In this document: positions 42,625 to 51,332 of the stretch, in pieces
Layout of the letters: each line of letters starts with the position of its first letter
Position numbering within the stretch: the first letter of the stretch is position 1
Virus record (IMG/VR): IMGVR_UViG_3300031625_000002
Coordinates: 1 to 64,000 of that record
Strand: one strand, 5' to 3'
From: a virus
Length of the DNA stretch: 64,000 bases
Translations under genes and position numbers: made by a program
Notes under the pieces: model-generated
What the model saw: the letters and a program-made list of their open reading frames with translations, nothing else
Databases searched by the model: none
What the model was told of the DNA's origin: nothing

Positions 42625-43782
42625 ATGATAAAATCAATGTTAGATTCAGATTTATACAAGTTTTCAATGCAAGCAGCAGTTCTTCACAATTTCCCCGGAG
42701 TAATTGTTGAATACCGTTTCAAATGCAGAAGTGTATGGGCGGATCTCGCCCAGCATAGGGATGAAATCGAGAGACAAATAGGTTTCCTTGGCAACCTTTA
42801 CCTCACTCCCGACGAAGAGAAACAGGTTCGCGAGAAAATACCTTTCCTCAAGCCAGACTATGTTGATTTCCTTTCTGAATTCAGATTCAACCCTGATTTC
42901 GTGAAAGTTGAAACGATTTCTGATACTGAGATTGATATTATTGTTCGCGGCCCATGGCTCCAAACAATTCCTTTCGAGGTCCCAATCCTTTCTATTGTTG
43001 AAGCAGTAGCATGCAAAGACTTAATGACTGATGAAGCCTTGAGCATTGGCAGAAGAAACTTGGCTGACAAGATTGAAATCATCAAGGCCGTTGGTCCAGA
43101 ATTCAAATTAGCAGATTTCGGGACTCGTCGCAGAGCGAGTTTCGAGCAGCAACGTTATGTTGTAGAGACACTTACGAATGAAGTTCCAAACAACTTTGTT
43201 GGGACAAGCAATGTCTCCCTCGCTTTAGATAACAATATTAAACCAATCGGAACGATGGCGCATGAGTGGATTCAAGCAATGCAAGGTCTCACTTGGTTGC
43301 TCAATAGCCAGAAAATGGCTTTAGATATATGGATGAAAGAATATCGTGGTCAGCTTGGTATTGCTTTGTCCGACTGTCTTGGATACGCCGCTTTCCTTAG
43401 AGACTTCGATTTCCTCTTTTCGAAGAGCTATGACGGCTGTCGCCATGACTCTGGCGATCCGTTTGAATGGGGTGAGAAGTTGATTAGACACTATGAATCA
43501 ATGAGCATCGATCCGAAAACAAAGACAGCAGTATTCAGCGATGGTCTCGACATGATATTGGCCGTGAGGTTGTTTGAAAGGTTCCATGGGAGAATCAAAG
43601 TCTCTTTCGGCATTGGCACCCACTTGACCAACGACCTTGGATTTGATCCTGTTCAGATCGTTTTGAAGATGGTCGAGTGTAATGGTCAACCGGTAGCAAA
43701 GATAAGCGACTCGTCTGGCAAGGGTATGTGTAATAACGCCGTATATCTTACCCATCTTAAAAACATGTTTGAGGTGGATTGA
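42625..43782 (+). CDS. pncB: Nicotinate phosphoribosyltransferase
   Basis: 385 aa from ATG 42625, close to E. coli PncB (400 aa) throughout: LDSDLYKFSMQAAVLH, LADFGTRRRASFE, FVGTSNVSLA, THEW-type MAHEW, GCRHDSGDPFEWGEK and SFGIGTHLTNDLG. The catalytic His (MAHEW) and the phosphate-binding SGDP loop are intact. It makes nicotinate mononucleotide from nicotinate and PRPP, the first Preiss-Handler step. ATG 42613 is an alternative start but too close to its AAGG. Confidence 0.95.
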   Translation: MIKSMLDSDLYKFSMQAAVLHNFPGVIVEYRFKCRSVWADLAQHRDEIERQIGFLGNLYLTPDEEKQVREKIPFLKPDYVDFLSEFRFNPDFVKVETISDTEIDIIVRGPWLQTIPFEVPILSIVEAVACKDLMTDEALSIGRRNLADKIEIIKAVGPEFKLADFGTRRRASFEQQRYVVETLTNEVPNNFVGTSNVSLALDNNIKPIGTMAHEWIQAMQGLTWLLNSQKMALDIWMKEYRGQLGIALSDCLGYAAFLRDFDFLFSKSYDGCRHDSGDPFEWGEKLIRHYESMSIDPKTKTAVFSDGLDMILAVRLFERFHGRIKVSFGIGTHLTNDLGFDPVQIVLKMVECNGQPVAKISDSSGKGMCNNAVYLTHLKNMFEVD

Positions 43783-44186
43783 TGGGTGAGATTATCTGTT
43801 TGGTAATATTCGCATTGGTGTGGGCTCATGAGCACTTCGCACCAGTAGTCAGAACTGTGGGCAAGGGTAAGATGTTTGAGACCCTTCAGGAATGGGCAGA
43901 TTGGGCCTCACAGCAGAGGTTCCCTGCTCTATGGGCTGAATGTTATGCAGGCTCTGATCTTGGATATCTTGATATCTTGACTCACGACTGCCATTGGAAA
44001 TCCAAACCAAGTAAGCGTAGGTACGTGAGAATATATGCCGTAAGAACACTTCTAGACATTTTGGGCCTTGATGCTTTTGAGCAACGATTTCTTGATAATA
44101 ATGAAGATATAGCATGGGAGGAACCTGAAGATAATGATGTACTCTATATACTGAGCCATTCATTCCTGTTAGCGGGAGTCGGATAG
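43782..44186 (+). CDS. Solo adhesin-type module with hydrophobic N-terminus
   Basis: 134 aa. After a hydrophobic N-terminus (IICLVIFALVWAH) comes VVRTVGKGKMFETLQEWADW, then ALWAECYAGSDLGYLDI, plainly related to the start of the adhesin modules (IKTIKP...YTTLQTWEDWA...QWAECYDGGDLGEV). The beta-helix itself is absent. Its ATG overlaps the PncB stop. A membrane-anchored or secreted form of the module cap is possible. Confidence 0.5.
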   Translation: MGEIICLVIFALVWAHEHFAPVVRTVGKGKMFETLQEWADWASQQRFPALWAECYAGSDLGYLDILTHDCHWKSKPSKRRYVRIYAVRTLLDILGLDAFEQRFLDNNEDIAWEEPEDNDVLYILSHSFLLAGVG

Positions 44187-44206
44187 TCGCTGTTATATCC
44201 GTTAAA

Positions 44207-44407
44207 TTGTCGGTGGTAGATCTTCCTGATAATGTTATTTATACATTCTATGATAGGTCTGAATATGGCGAGGGGAAGTTCGGTATTCTTAATTACAAAG
44301 ACCTTTTATTGATGAATAATATTCAAGTCGTTTCTGGAGAATTGGAAGCTGAATCAGTTGATAAATTGTTAGACGGAGTCATAGAAGAAGTTCCTATTGA
44401 TTTCTGA
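44207..44407 (+). CDS. Hypothetical protein, about 66 aa
   Basis: Acidic protein (LPDNVIYTFYDRSEYGEGKF). Start uncertain: the best codon is TTG 44207 and no ribosome site is close. Family unknown. Confidence 0.4.
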   Translation: MSVVDLPDNVIYTFYDRSEYGEGKFGILNYKDLLLMNNIQVVSGELEAESVDKLLDGVIEEVPIDF

Positions 44408-44411
44408 ACAA

Positions 44412-44597
44412 ATGACAACCCGTCGAGGGAGAATTGAAACCCAGGCAGAAATGTGGGTTCCAATGATCAGGAAGCTAAACTTTGGAGAGACATATAAGGA
44501 AGCTCAATTGCGGGAGTATTTCGCATTCATTGGAAAGACTCATGGGGAAAATGTGTGTGAGGATATGAAAAAGATCTATAGAGAGTCAGAGAGCTAA
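44412..44597 (+). CDS. Hypothetical protein, 61 aa
   Basis: Start set at ATG 44412 (MTTRRGRIETQAEMW). Helical, basic N-terminal part. It converges with the opposite-strand adenylyltransferase and overlaps its end by 4 bases. Family unknown. Confidence 0.45.
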   Translation: MTTRRGRIETQAEMWVPMIRKLNFGETYKEAQLREYFAFIGKTHGENVCEDMKKIYRESES

Positions 44598-45082
44598 GCC
44601 TTTATTTTGGCAATTATATCACTTGTCCCAGTGCCTTCAATATGTTTAAGCAATTCAATCTTGATTCCAAGGCCCTCAATAAACGTCCTTTCGGTCTGAT
44701 TTATTGTATCCATAGTATAATCTCCGCCTTTCACATAGACCTCCGGTCTAATCTTATCAATATATGGTGTGAAGTCATCAGTATCAAATATGAATACATA
44801 GCCTACACACTCAAGAGAGGCCAACATGTATGCACGTTCGTTTTCGCTGATAATAGGTCTGGAATCGCCCTTAAGTCGCTTAATATTGCTATCTGAGTCA
44901 ATTCCGACAACAAGTAGGCTTGCAAGTTTAGAAGCTTCTTGTAAATATTTTACATGGCCACAGTGTAATAGATCAAAACATCCATTCGTGGTCACGATGG
45001 TAAAATCTTGAAGCCCCCGTCTCATAGCCTCTATTTTCCAAAAGCCTTTTTCAGTGATTATCTTTTCGGAGGGGTCTTTCAT
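44594..45082 (-). CDS. RfaE/HldE-type nucleotidyltransferase
   Basis: 162 aa. TNGCFDLLHCGHVKYLQEA contains the HxGH nucleotide-binding motif (40-43); VGIDSDSNIKRLKG and VYVKGGDYTMDTI agree with the adenylyltransferase domain of HldE (ADP-heptose synthesis). No sugar-kinase domain is attached. It could activate a sugar phosphate for surface glycan or act on another mononucleotide; a role as NMN adenylyltransferase between PncB and NadE is speculative. AAGGA precedes the ATG. Last gene of a leftward unit. Confidence 0.78.
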   Translation of the reverse strand: MKDPSEKIITEKGFWKIEAMRRGLQDFTIVTTNGCFDLLHCGHVKYLQEASKLASLLVVGIDSDSNIKRLKGDSRPIISENERAYMLASLECVGYVFIFDTDDFTPYIDKIRPEVYVKGGDYTMDTINQTERTFIEGLGIKIELLKHIEGTGTSDIIAKIKA

Positions 45083-45091
45083 TAACAATCC

Positions 45092-46108
45092 TTATGATTC
45101 GGCTTTGACCTTTGCCGCATTATACAATCCTCTGGAAACAGAATATAATGGGTCTCTCGCTAATTCAATAGAGGCAACTGGAATCGGGAATTCTTCTTCG
45201 ATCTTTACCTTCATCACATCGATGAAACCACCAACCATTGAAGTCCCACCGGCCACAACAATCTTAATAGGATCTGATATATTGGGGAGGCTTTTTGGAT
45301 CGGTTGAAGAATACAACTCATTGAATTTGTCAACAATGTATTCAATCAATGATTCATAATAGATGGCAATAGCGTTCTCGACATTGTCCTTTCTATTCAT
45401 AAGATCCATCCCAGCTTCTTTTCGATGCTGAATGACGTTCATTGTTTCATTACATGCTATAGCCGCATTCTTATCAATGTAATCACCAGAACGGGCGATT
45501 GAGAAACTGAATATAGGCATGCCTAAGAAGGCGTAGCAGACATTTACCATTCCGGCACCGCATGATATTCCAATACCTGAAAAGCCTTCATCTTCCAATT
45601 CTGAATAAACAATAGCGAGGCCCTCATTCATTTTGTAAGTATTCTTGTATCCAACGTTACTTAAGACGTTCTTTACAGTGCTTGCATGATATGTGACATC
45701 AAAATCAGCGTCGATTGGATCGGCTGGGATTGAATAGTAAACGATATCGTCTTCATTCTCAGGTTCTCCAAGGACACCCTTAATCAATTGAGAAACCATG
45801 ACAGTGCTTTCGGGCTCAGCGGGATTGAGGACACCATTTGACATCGGTCGCAAACATTCTTTATGGAATAGGTTCGCAAATTTGAAAGCGTCATCGCCAA
45901 GGATGTAAATGGTTTCGCCAATCTTGACGAAATTAGCGCCAGATTTAATAAGCATGGATTCACCGAAATTCATTGCTGAACCGGCCATGAAGTTGCCTGG
46001 ATCGATCTTGAAGAATACGTCTTTTACTTTATGGTATTCAAACTGATCATCTTTCTTTTCTGAAGCAACAATATTACCTGTTCCAACATCTAAACCTACA
46101 AATCTCAT
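45092..46108 (-). CDS. Actin/Hsp70-fold ATPase (ParM-like)
   Basis: 338 aa. FVGLDVGTGN is phosphate loop 1, GISCGAGMVNVCY phosphate loop 2 and KIVVAGGTSMVGGF the adenosine motif of the actin/Hsp70 superfamily. Order and length fit ParM/MreB-type filament proteins more than DnaK. Translated after a small membrane protein (one base between them). Possible roles: plasmid-like partition, positioning of phage replication sites or cell-shape interference. GGAG precedes the ATG. Confidence 0.75.
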   Translation of the reverse strand: MRFVGLDVGTGNIVASEKKDDQFEYHKVKDVFFKIDPGNFMAGSAMNFGESMLIKSGANFVKIGETIYILGDDAFKFANLFHKECLRPMSNGVLNPAEPESTVMVSQLIKGVLGEPENEDDIVYYSIPADPIDADFDVTYHASTVKNVLSNVGYKNTYKMNEGLAIVYSELEDEGFSGIGISCGAGMVNVCYAFLGMPIFSFSIARSGDYIDKNAAIACNETMNVIQHRKEAGMDLMNRKDNVENAIAIYYESLIEYIVDKFNELYSSTDPKSLPNISDPIKIVVAGGTSMVGGFIDVMKVKIEEEFPIPVASIELARDPLYSVSRGLYNAAKVKAES

Positions 46109-46109
46109 A

Positions 46110-46415
46110 TTACTCTCCTTTTATTTGTCCAATTCTTTTTCCGTCAAAAGAACTTGTTACTTGAAATTGTCCAATTTCCATCGGCATGTCTTCAACAACC
46201 TTTTTTCTTTTTTTCTTTTTCGAACTTGGGATGTCGTCAAGGCTGACTTTCTCTTCTTCAGGGATAGCCCTGTTGTCAGTATTGTTCATTTTCTTTGGAA
46301 ATTTATAATCAATAAACCGAATTCCAGCGTAAACTAATACAATAGTCACTGCCAAAGGAATGGCAAGGACCAATAATAATAGACCAAATAGTAAAATGTT
46401 TCCAGCGGTAAACAA
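46110..46415 (-). CDS. Single-span membrane protein, partner of actin-like ATPase
   Basis: 101 aa. Residues 6-34 are strongly hydrophobic (LLFGLLLLVLAIPLAVTIVL); the cytoplasmic tail has a basic KKKKRKK patch near residue 70 and ends FDGKRIGQIKGE. It begins the leftward unit, one base before the actin-like gene, so a membrane anchor for the filament is a fair inference. Confidence 0.6.
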   Translation of the reverse strand: MFTAGNILLFGLLLLVLAIPLAVTIVLVYAGIRFIDYKFPKKMNNTDNRAIPEEEKVSLDDIPSSKKKKRKKVVEDMPMEIGQFQVTSSFDGKRIGQIKGE

Positions 46416-46500
46416 TTATGACTCCAGTTTATCTATATAATTACTTTTTTATATTAATTTAGTCCTGCTTTATATTGTACATCAAAAATTGAAAATGGGC

Positions 46501-46528
46501 TTGAATTATGGAGAAATAACGGTATAAT
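46501..46528 (+). promoter_or_regulatory. Promoter for 46601-47775
   Basis: TTGAAT, 16-base spacer, TATAAT, in the divergent region next to the leftward unit. Confidence 0.7.
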
Positions 46529-46600
46529 ATAACATGTTCAGACTCTCATTTTGGTAGAGGGTCATTATTTGTATTATTAAGAATAACGGAGAACAAGCAA

Positions 46601-46960
46601 ATGACAAATAGTATTTGTTGTGAAGAGATGAGCGAGCTTTTGAAAGGACTAACCAACGCAGAGAGGAAAGGCGTCAAGGCTCTCTTAACAGATGGTGGGT
46701 CAATTGATGAGATGGTTATTGAGGGTGATGGTTTCATTCCCAATGTCATTTTCAGATTTTGCCCTTTCTGCGGACACGAAGTGAGTGAGAAAGCAGACGT
46801 TACTAAATCCAGTCTCCAATTGGATTTGGAAAAGATCGTTGGCGAATCAATCGACGAATCAACCCCCGATTTCAAACGTGCGGCTCTTGCAGAAGACAAG
46901 GTTAGTCGTATTGGCTCCCTCATTAGTAGGGCAGCGGCAAAAGGGGCTTTCAAGAAATAG
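46601..46960 (+). CDS. Zinc-finger-like protein, 119 aa
   Basis: CCEEM near residue 6 and FCPFCGHEV near residue 53 suggest zinc binding. The rest is helical with an Ala/Arg-rich basic C-terminus. AGA-rich leader. Family unknown. Confidence 0.55.
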   Translation: MTNSICCEEMSELLKGLTNAERKGVKALLTDGGSIDEMVIEGDGFIPNVIFRFCPFCGHEVSEKADVTKSSLQLDLEKIVGESIDESTPDFKRAALAEDKVSRIGSLISRAAAKGAFKK

Positions 46961-46974
46961 AGGAACAAAACACA

Positions 46975-47118
46975 ATGGCAAAGAGTAGATTACAGTATAA
47001 ATTACGCTATTACTTTAGAAATTTTATGCATCTCGTTGGGGTTTGCCCAGAATGTAGATCGAGAGTTAATTATGCACGGGGCGGATATACTGTGTGCCCA
47101 TCATGTGGAGCAAGATAA
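46975..47118 (+). CDS. 47-aa zinc-ribbon protein
   Basis: CPEC and CPSCGAR near the C-terminus form a compact zinc ribbon after a basic N-terminal helix (KSRLQYKLRYYFRNF). GAGGAAC site. A base overlap with the next start (TAATATG) suggests coupling. Confidence 0.55.
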   Translation: MAKSRLQYKLRYYFRNFMHLVGVCPECRSRVNYARGGYTVCPSCGAR

Positions 47119-47119
47119 T

Positions 47120-47392
47120 ATGATACAATTTCTATCAATAAATTTAATGGGATGGAAGGACATTATTCCCTTAAGAGACGTTTCTTTTAGGGTGCTAAGA
47201 TATAAAAAAACTTCAATAATGAAAGTTTTTGTTGGAAATCATTTGGGACCAGAAAAAAGGTTCATCACACTAAAGTTTGACACGAAAAGCGGCGCAGATG
47301 AATCCATGGATCAAATAGGTGGAGCCATAAATCAGAATAAAGTTTTTGTGGAAGTGTCTGGCACTTATGAACTATGCTACGGAGCCAAATGA
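47120..47392 (+). CDS. Hypothetical protein, 90 aa
   Basis: The frame opens earlier, but ATG 47120 follows the zinc-ribbon stop directly and is the likely start. Beta-rich, like a small PH- or OB-type fold (VSFRVLRYKKTSIMKVFVGN). No motif recognised. Stop overlaps the next ATG. Confidence 0.55.
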   Translation: MIQFLSINLMGWKDIIPLRDVSFRVLRYKKTSIMKVFVGNHLGPEKRFITLKFDTKSGADESMDQIGGAINQNKVFVEVSGTYELCYGAK

Positions 47393-47775
47393 AGAATCGA
47401 GTTCTCCCAAGCGAAGAGTGCAAAGATGGGTATTTGTATCAAATCATTGCCAGGAACGCATACGCTGGCGTTTGGGTCGCTGAGAAAAGGCTATTTATAA
47501 TAAGGCGAGTCAAGTCCAAAAGCGTATACTTGTGTCAAGAATTGCATTGGGACTCTCATGATCGTCATGGGACGGCTCAACCAATTAGAGAGATTTGCAA
47601 AGCCCCAGACCTCGAAGGTCAAGAATTGATTGACTTTTTGAAAGAGACAGAAGATGATATTTGGGAAAATCACGATGCTCCATTCTGGACCCATGAAGGC
47701 ACTGACGAATCCAGAGAGAAATGGGGATATACTGTACAAAACTGGGAAAAACAGTTTGACAAACGCGATAGATAG
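47389..47775 (+). CDS. Hypothetical protein, 128 aa
   Basis: ATGA overlap with the previous gene and GGAG upstream fix the start. N-terminal half is beta (YLYQIIARNAYAGVWVAEKR), followed by an acidic helical C-terminal half. Resembles conserved phage proteins of unknown role. The next promoter overlaps its end. Confidence 0.55.
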   Translation: MKNRVLPSEECKDGYLYQIIARNAYAGVWVAEKRLFIIRRVKSKSVYLCQELHWDSHDRHGTAQPIREICKAPDLEGQELIDFLKETEDDIWENHDAPFWTHEGTDESREKWGYTVQNWEKQFDKRDR

Positions 47776-47783
47776 TCTATGTT
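47756..47783 (+). promoter_or_regulatory. Promoter for NadE
   Basis: TTGACA, 16-base spacer, TATGTT. The -35 lies in the last codons of the preceding gene. Confidence 0.65.
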
Positions 47784-47822
47784 GTTAGAATAGTCAAAAA
47801 CACCGAACCCAAGATAAGTACT

Positions 47823-49757
47823 ATGACAATACGTGGATACCACAAGATCGCTATTGCTGTACCCAAGCTCACCCTTGCAGATCCAGCCGCAAACGCTGAA
47901 GAAATTTGTAAGCAGATATCCTCTGTGCAAAACACAGGTGTTTCAGTGATGCTTTTCCCGGAACTCTGTGTGACTGGATACTCATGTGGAGACCTCTTCC
48001 AGAGTAGAGCCTTGATAGAGGCCGGGTATGCTGCTTTAGGTAAAATCGCTGAAATGACAAAATGGGTTGACGGTTTACAAAGCGTCCCCACGGTGATTGT
48101 CGGCGCTCCCATTATAGCGTATGGAAAGTTGTATAACTGTGCTATAGTAATCTCTGATGGCAAAGTTTCTGGAATAGTACCAAAGAGTTACCTCCCCAAC
48201 TACAAAGAGTTTTATGAGAAGAGATGGTTTGCTTCTGGAAAGGGGGTCAAAAACGACTCTTTGTCAGGGATTAATGATAGTCAAATAAGTTTCGGCACCG
48301 ATTTGATTTTTAATTGCCGCAATGACGATCCATTCCCCTTTGCTGTTGAAGTGTGCGAAGACTTGTGGGCTGTAAACCCTCCCAGCAATGATTACGCACT
48401 TGCCGGTGCCGAAGCTATTTTTAACTTGTCAGCGAGTAATGAACTTGTTGGTAAAGCATCTTTTAGAAAAGATCTTGTGGTTGCACATAGCGCCAAATTA
48501 ATGTCTGCATATTTTTATGCCTCATCTGGAATTTACGAGTCTGTTTCAGACGTGGTATTCGGTGGACATATGATGGCCGCAGTAAACGGGCACTTGATTA
48601 AAGAGAACGATAGGTTCAATCGTGAATCAGAAGTGATGACTGTTGCCGTTGATTTTGAAGCTATAGAACAACAACGTCGTTCCGAATCAATCTTTAGAGA
48701 TTATGACACCATTGAAATGAGAGGTCAGGATGTCAATCTTTACCGAACTGCCAATGCTGACTATTCAGATCTTGTCATTGATCCACATCCATTTGTCCCG
48801 TCTAATGAAAGTGTCATGAATGAGCGGTGTCAAGAGATTTTCACGATTCAATCAACAGCACTCGCCAATCGACTTCAACATGTCGGTGAAAATACGAAAG
48901 CGGTTATTGGCGTATCGGGAGGACTTGATTCAACACTTGCACTTCTTGTTGTTGAAAAAGCATTCAAACTCTTGGATAAAGATCTTGAAGATATCATTGC
49001 AGTAACAATGCCTGGACCCGGAACGTCAGATAGAACCTTTAAAAATGCAAACGAGTTGTGTTTTGAAATGGGCATGGGATTAAAGGAAATAAGAATTAAA
49101 GAGGCTTGTGAACAACACTTAAAAGACATTGGACATGAATCGACAAGTGATGTGACATACGAAAACGTTCAAGCCCGTGAGCGCACACAAGTATTAATGG
49201 ACCTTGCCAACAAACATGACGGTATCGTCATTGGAACAGGTGATCTTTCAGAGATCGCACTTGGCTGGTGTACATATAATGGGGATCACATATCAATGTA
49301 TGCTGTTAATTGCAGTGTTCCTAAGACCTTGGTGAAGCACTTGGTTTCATGGGTGGCTGATAGTGGTAATGTTACCACCAGAACAGGGGAAATTTTGCAT
49401 GATATTGTTGATACGCCAATCTCTCCAGAATTACTTGCGCCAAAAGATGGTGAGATCTCTCAAAAGACAGAAGATATCATCGGACCATATGAGCTTCATG
49501 ATTTTTTCCTTTACTATACAATAAAGTTTGGGTTTACACCTGATAAGATTATCACTCTTGCCAAACTCGCATTCACAGAATATGAAGAGGCGGAGATTAA
49601 AACTTGTATGGAGACTTTTATCAAGAGATTTTTTGGGAATCAATTCAAACGCAATTGCATACCTGACGGGCCAAAGGTCGGTAGTATCTCATTGTCGCCT
49701 CGTGGAGACTGGAGAATGCCAGTTGAGGCCAGTTCAGCGGCCTGGATGAAAAGTTGA
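47823..49757 (+). CDS. nadE: Glutamine-dependent NAD synthetase
   Basis: 644 aa. The N-terminal nitrilase-type glutaminase domain has LFPELCVTGYSC (Glu47), a Lys in VPKSYLPNY and Cys in VEVCEDLW. The C-terminal synthetase domain has the PP-loop SGGLDST (about 363), GTGDLSEIALGWCTYNGDH and a closing Lys-rich segment. Length fits the two-domain bacterial type (about 680 aa). It converts nicotinate adenine dinucleotide to NAD with ATP and glutamine, the last Preiss-Handler step. The middle step (NadD) was not seen here. Confidence 0.93.
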   Translation: MTIRGYHKIAIAVPKLTLADPAANAEEICKQISSVQNTGVSVMLFPELCVTGYSCGDLFQSRALIEAGYAALGKIAEMTKWVDGLQSVPTVIVGAPIIAYGKLYNCAIVISDGKVSGIVPKSYLPNYKEFYEKRWFASGKGVKNDSLSGINDSQISFGTDLIFNCRNDDPFPFAVEVCEDLWAVNPPSNDYALAGAEAIFNLSASNELVGKASFRKDLVVAHSAKLMSAYFYASSGIYESVSDVVFGGHMMAAVNGHLIKENDRFNRESEVMTVAVDFEAIEQQRRSESIFRDYDTIEMRGQDVNLYRTANADYSDLVIDPHPFVPSNESVMNERCQEIFTIQSTALANRLQHVGENTKAVIGVSGGLDSTLALLVVEKAFKLLDKDLEDIIAVTMPGPGTSDRTFKNANELCFEMGMGLKEIRIKEACEQHLKDIGHESTSDVTYENVQARERTQVLMDLANKHDGIVIGTGDLSEIALGWCTYNGDHISMYAVNCSVPKTLVKHLVSWVADSGNVTTRTGEILHDIVDTPISPELLAPKDGEISQKTEDIIGPYELHDFFLYYTIKFGFTPDKIITLAKLAFTEYEEAEIKTCMETFIKRFFGNQFKRNCIPDGPKVGSISLSPRGDWRMPVEASSAAWMKS

Positions 49758-49774
49758 AAATGTCCCATATGGGC

Positions 49775-49802
49775 TTGACAAAGATCGATTTGGAACTATA
49801 GT
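49775..49802 (+). promoter_or_regulatory. Promoter for ClpP-like unit
   Basis: TTGACA, 16-base spacer, TATAGT, with a leader of about 115 bases. Confidence 0.75.
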
Positions 49803-49925
49803 ATGCATGTTTGAGAGTAATAGAAACGATAAACAATCTTGAAGAATAGATTTCCGATCTTAATAAAAGAAACACATATCTTGCGGATTCTTTTTAAAAA
49901 TCAGTAAAAATAAACGGAGGTAAAA

Positions 49926-50480
49926 ATGAGTGAGGAATCAGCGAAAATATTGACCCTAGAGGATTATCATTATCATCTATTCAACAAGGAATTCAATCGC
50001 GAAAGTACTGGTGAGGCGATGTCATTTATTATTACCAGGAATTTGATGAAAGAAAAGAAGCCTGAAGTTTTGAAAATGGTTATCACTTCTCCAGGCGGAG
50101 ATGTCAGTTCTGCTTTTGCTCTAATTGATACAATGAAGGGATCAAAAATACCCATATACACTTATGGATTGGGAGTCGTCGCTAGTTGTGGCGTGTTAAC
50201 GTTTATTGCCGGAGAAAAAGGGCATCGATACATTACAAAGAACACACAGATACTTTCTCATCAATATCAATGGGGAAGCTATGACAAATATCATGAGTTA
50301 ATGTCAATCGTGGGTGAATTCAAAAATATCCACAAAAGGTTCATTCGACATTACAAGAAATGCACTGGCTTATCGAAAAAGGAGATTAAGAAGTATCTTC
50401 TTCCCGCTAAGGACGTTTGGTTGACAGCACAAGACGCTGTTGATCTCGGCATGGCAGATGAAATCGTTGATTTTTATTAA
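49926..50480 (+). CDS. clpP: ClpP-like serine protease
   Basis: 184 aa. SPGGDVSSAFALIDTM is the ClpP oxyanion region; catalytic Ser87 (VVASCG), His112 (ILSHQ) and Asp163 (PAKDVW) are all in place. Phage ClpP-like proteins act in prohead maturation or in ATP-dependent degradation with a Clp ATPase. No Clp ATPase or capsid genes are in view. Given the phage McsA/McsB genes, interplay with host ClpC is an option. GGAGG precedes the ATG. Confidence 0.85.
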   Translation: MSEESAKILTLEDYHYHLFNKEFNRESTGEAMSFIITRNLMKEKKPEVLKMVITSPGGDVSSAFALIDTMKGSKIPIYTYGLGVVASCGVLTFIAGEKGHRYITKNTQILSHQYQWGSYDKYHELMSIVGEFKNIHKRFIRHYKKCTGLSKKEIKKYLLPAKDVWLTAQDAVDLGMADEIVDFY

Positions 50481-50493
50481 GGGTAGGTGAATC

Positions 50494-50997
50494 ATGGAAA
50501 AAGAAGAATTTAATAAATTTTCCGAAGGGGCAGAAAAATTACAGGAATCAACTGATTATGATGATAGGGGCGGCTCACTTAAGAAGACTCTTTATCAGAA
50601 AAACGGAGAAAAGTTTTTAACTTGGGACTCTGATGGTGAGATTATTTTGTTTGAAGATGTAAATGTTAGACAACAAATGCAGGTTTTTGACGATCAATTT
50701 CGTCCAATAGCTACATTCAAAACAGGGCTCTGTGACGGAGATAAGTTTTACGCAACAATCGATTATGAAGAGGGCCTTGTCGTTTGGGGAGTCGGTTGGA
50801 CTAAAAATGGCTCGTTGGTAGAGGCTATTAAATCGTTTAGGAACACTTCAGGGTATGTAGGCTTGGTCGATGTGAATTTCGAAACTATACCATGCAGCAA
50901 GGAAGCTTACGATAAGATAGTGACTAATGGCGGTGACACAGATGTCACTAAGTATTTAATAGTCGAGGATGGTATACTTGGAGTTGTACAGACATGA
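50494..50997 (+). CDS. Hypothetical protein, 167 aa
   Basis: Acidic protein with repeated beta-hairpin character (KFLTWDSDGEIILFEDVNV). Follows ClpP by 13 bases and its stop overlaps the next ATG. No motif recognised. Might be a partner or substrate of the protease, only by position. Confidence 0.55.
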   Translation: MEKEEFNKFSEGAEKLQESTDYDDRGGSLKKTLYQKNGEKFLTWDSDGEIILFEDVNVRQQMQVFDDQFRPIATFKTGLCDGDKFYATIDYEEGLVVWGVGWTKNGSLVEAIKSFRNTSGYVGLVDVNFETIPCSKEAYDKIVTNGGDTDVTKYLIVEDGILGVVQT

Positions 50998-51316
50998 TTT
51001 ACAAAGTCAGAGGGCTTAAGATGAAATACGGATACGATGAAAAAGATCAAGTTGAAGATGAAGAAGTCACTTTCACAATCAAATGTACAATGAGAAAGCG
51101 TTGGGGAATATTTCTAATCCATATGAAGGAGATAGTTTAAGCGCTTTAGAATGTTTTAACTTAGCTGTTGAGGCTGGCGGAGTCTATCATGCTGAGAACT
51201 TCAGTGTTAAAGTTTATGAATTTTTAGATGTAGATCCCAAGTTCATAGATTTTGTAAAGAGAGAGATTGTTGATTATGATCATTCTAAACATAGTAATTT
51301 TTACATAGTGGATTAA
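50994..51316 (+). pseudogene. Gene broken by a one-base frameshift
   Basis: ATG 50994 (ATGA overlap) encodes MIYKVRGLKMKYGYDEKDQV and on to about FTIKCT, after which the frame is lost and stops at 51140. A second frame beginning near 51083 continues NEKALGNISNPYEGDSLSAL and on to 51316. Joining them gives one smooth protein of about 108 aa. A missing base near 51090 is the likely cause. Confidence 0.5.
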
Positions 51317-51332
51317 AAACAAAGAGTTAGCG

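Noticed and set aside
46546-46968. Long minus-strand ORF (140 aa) opposite the 46601 gene
   Set aside because: It is an antisense shadow: the plus-strand gene has a promoter and a zinc motif.
47777-48163. Minus-strand ORF opposite the start of nadE
   Set aside because: Shadow of the clear NAD synthetase gene.
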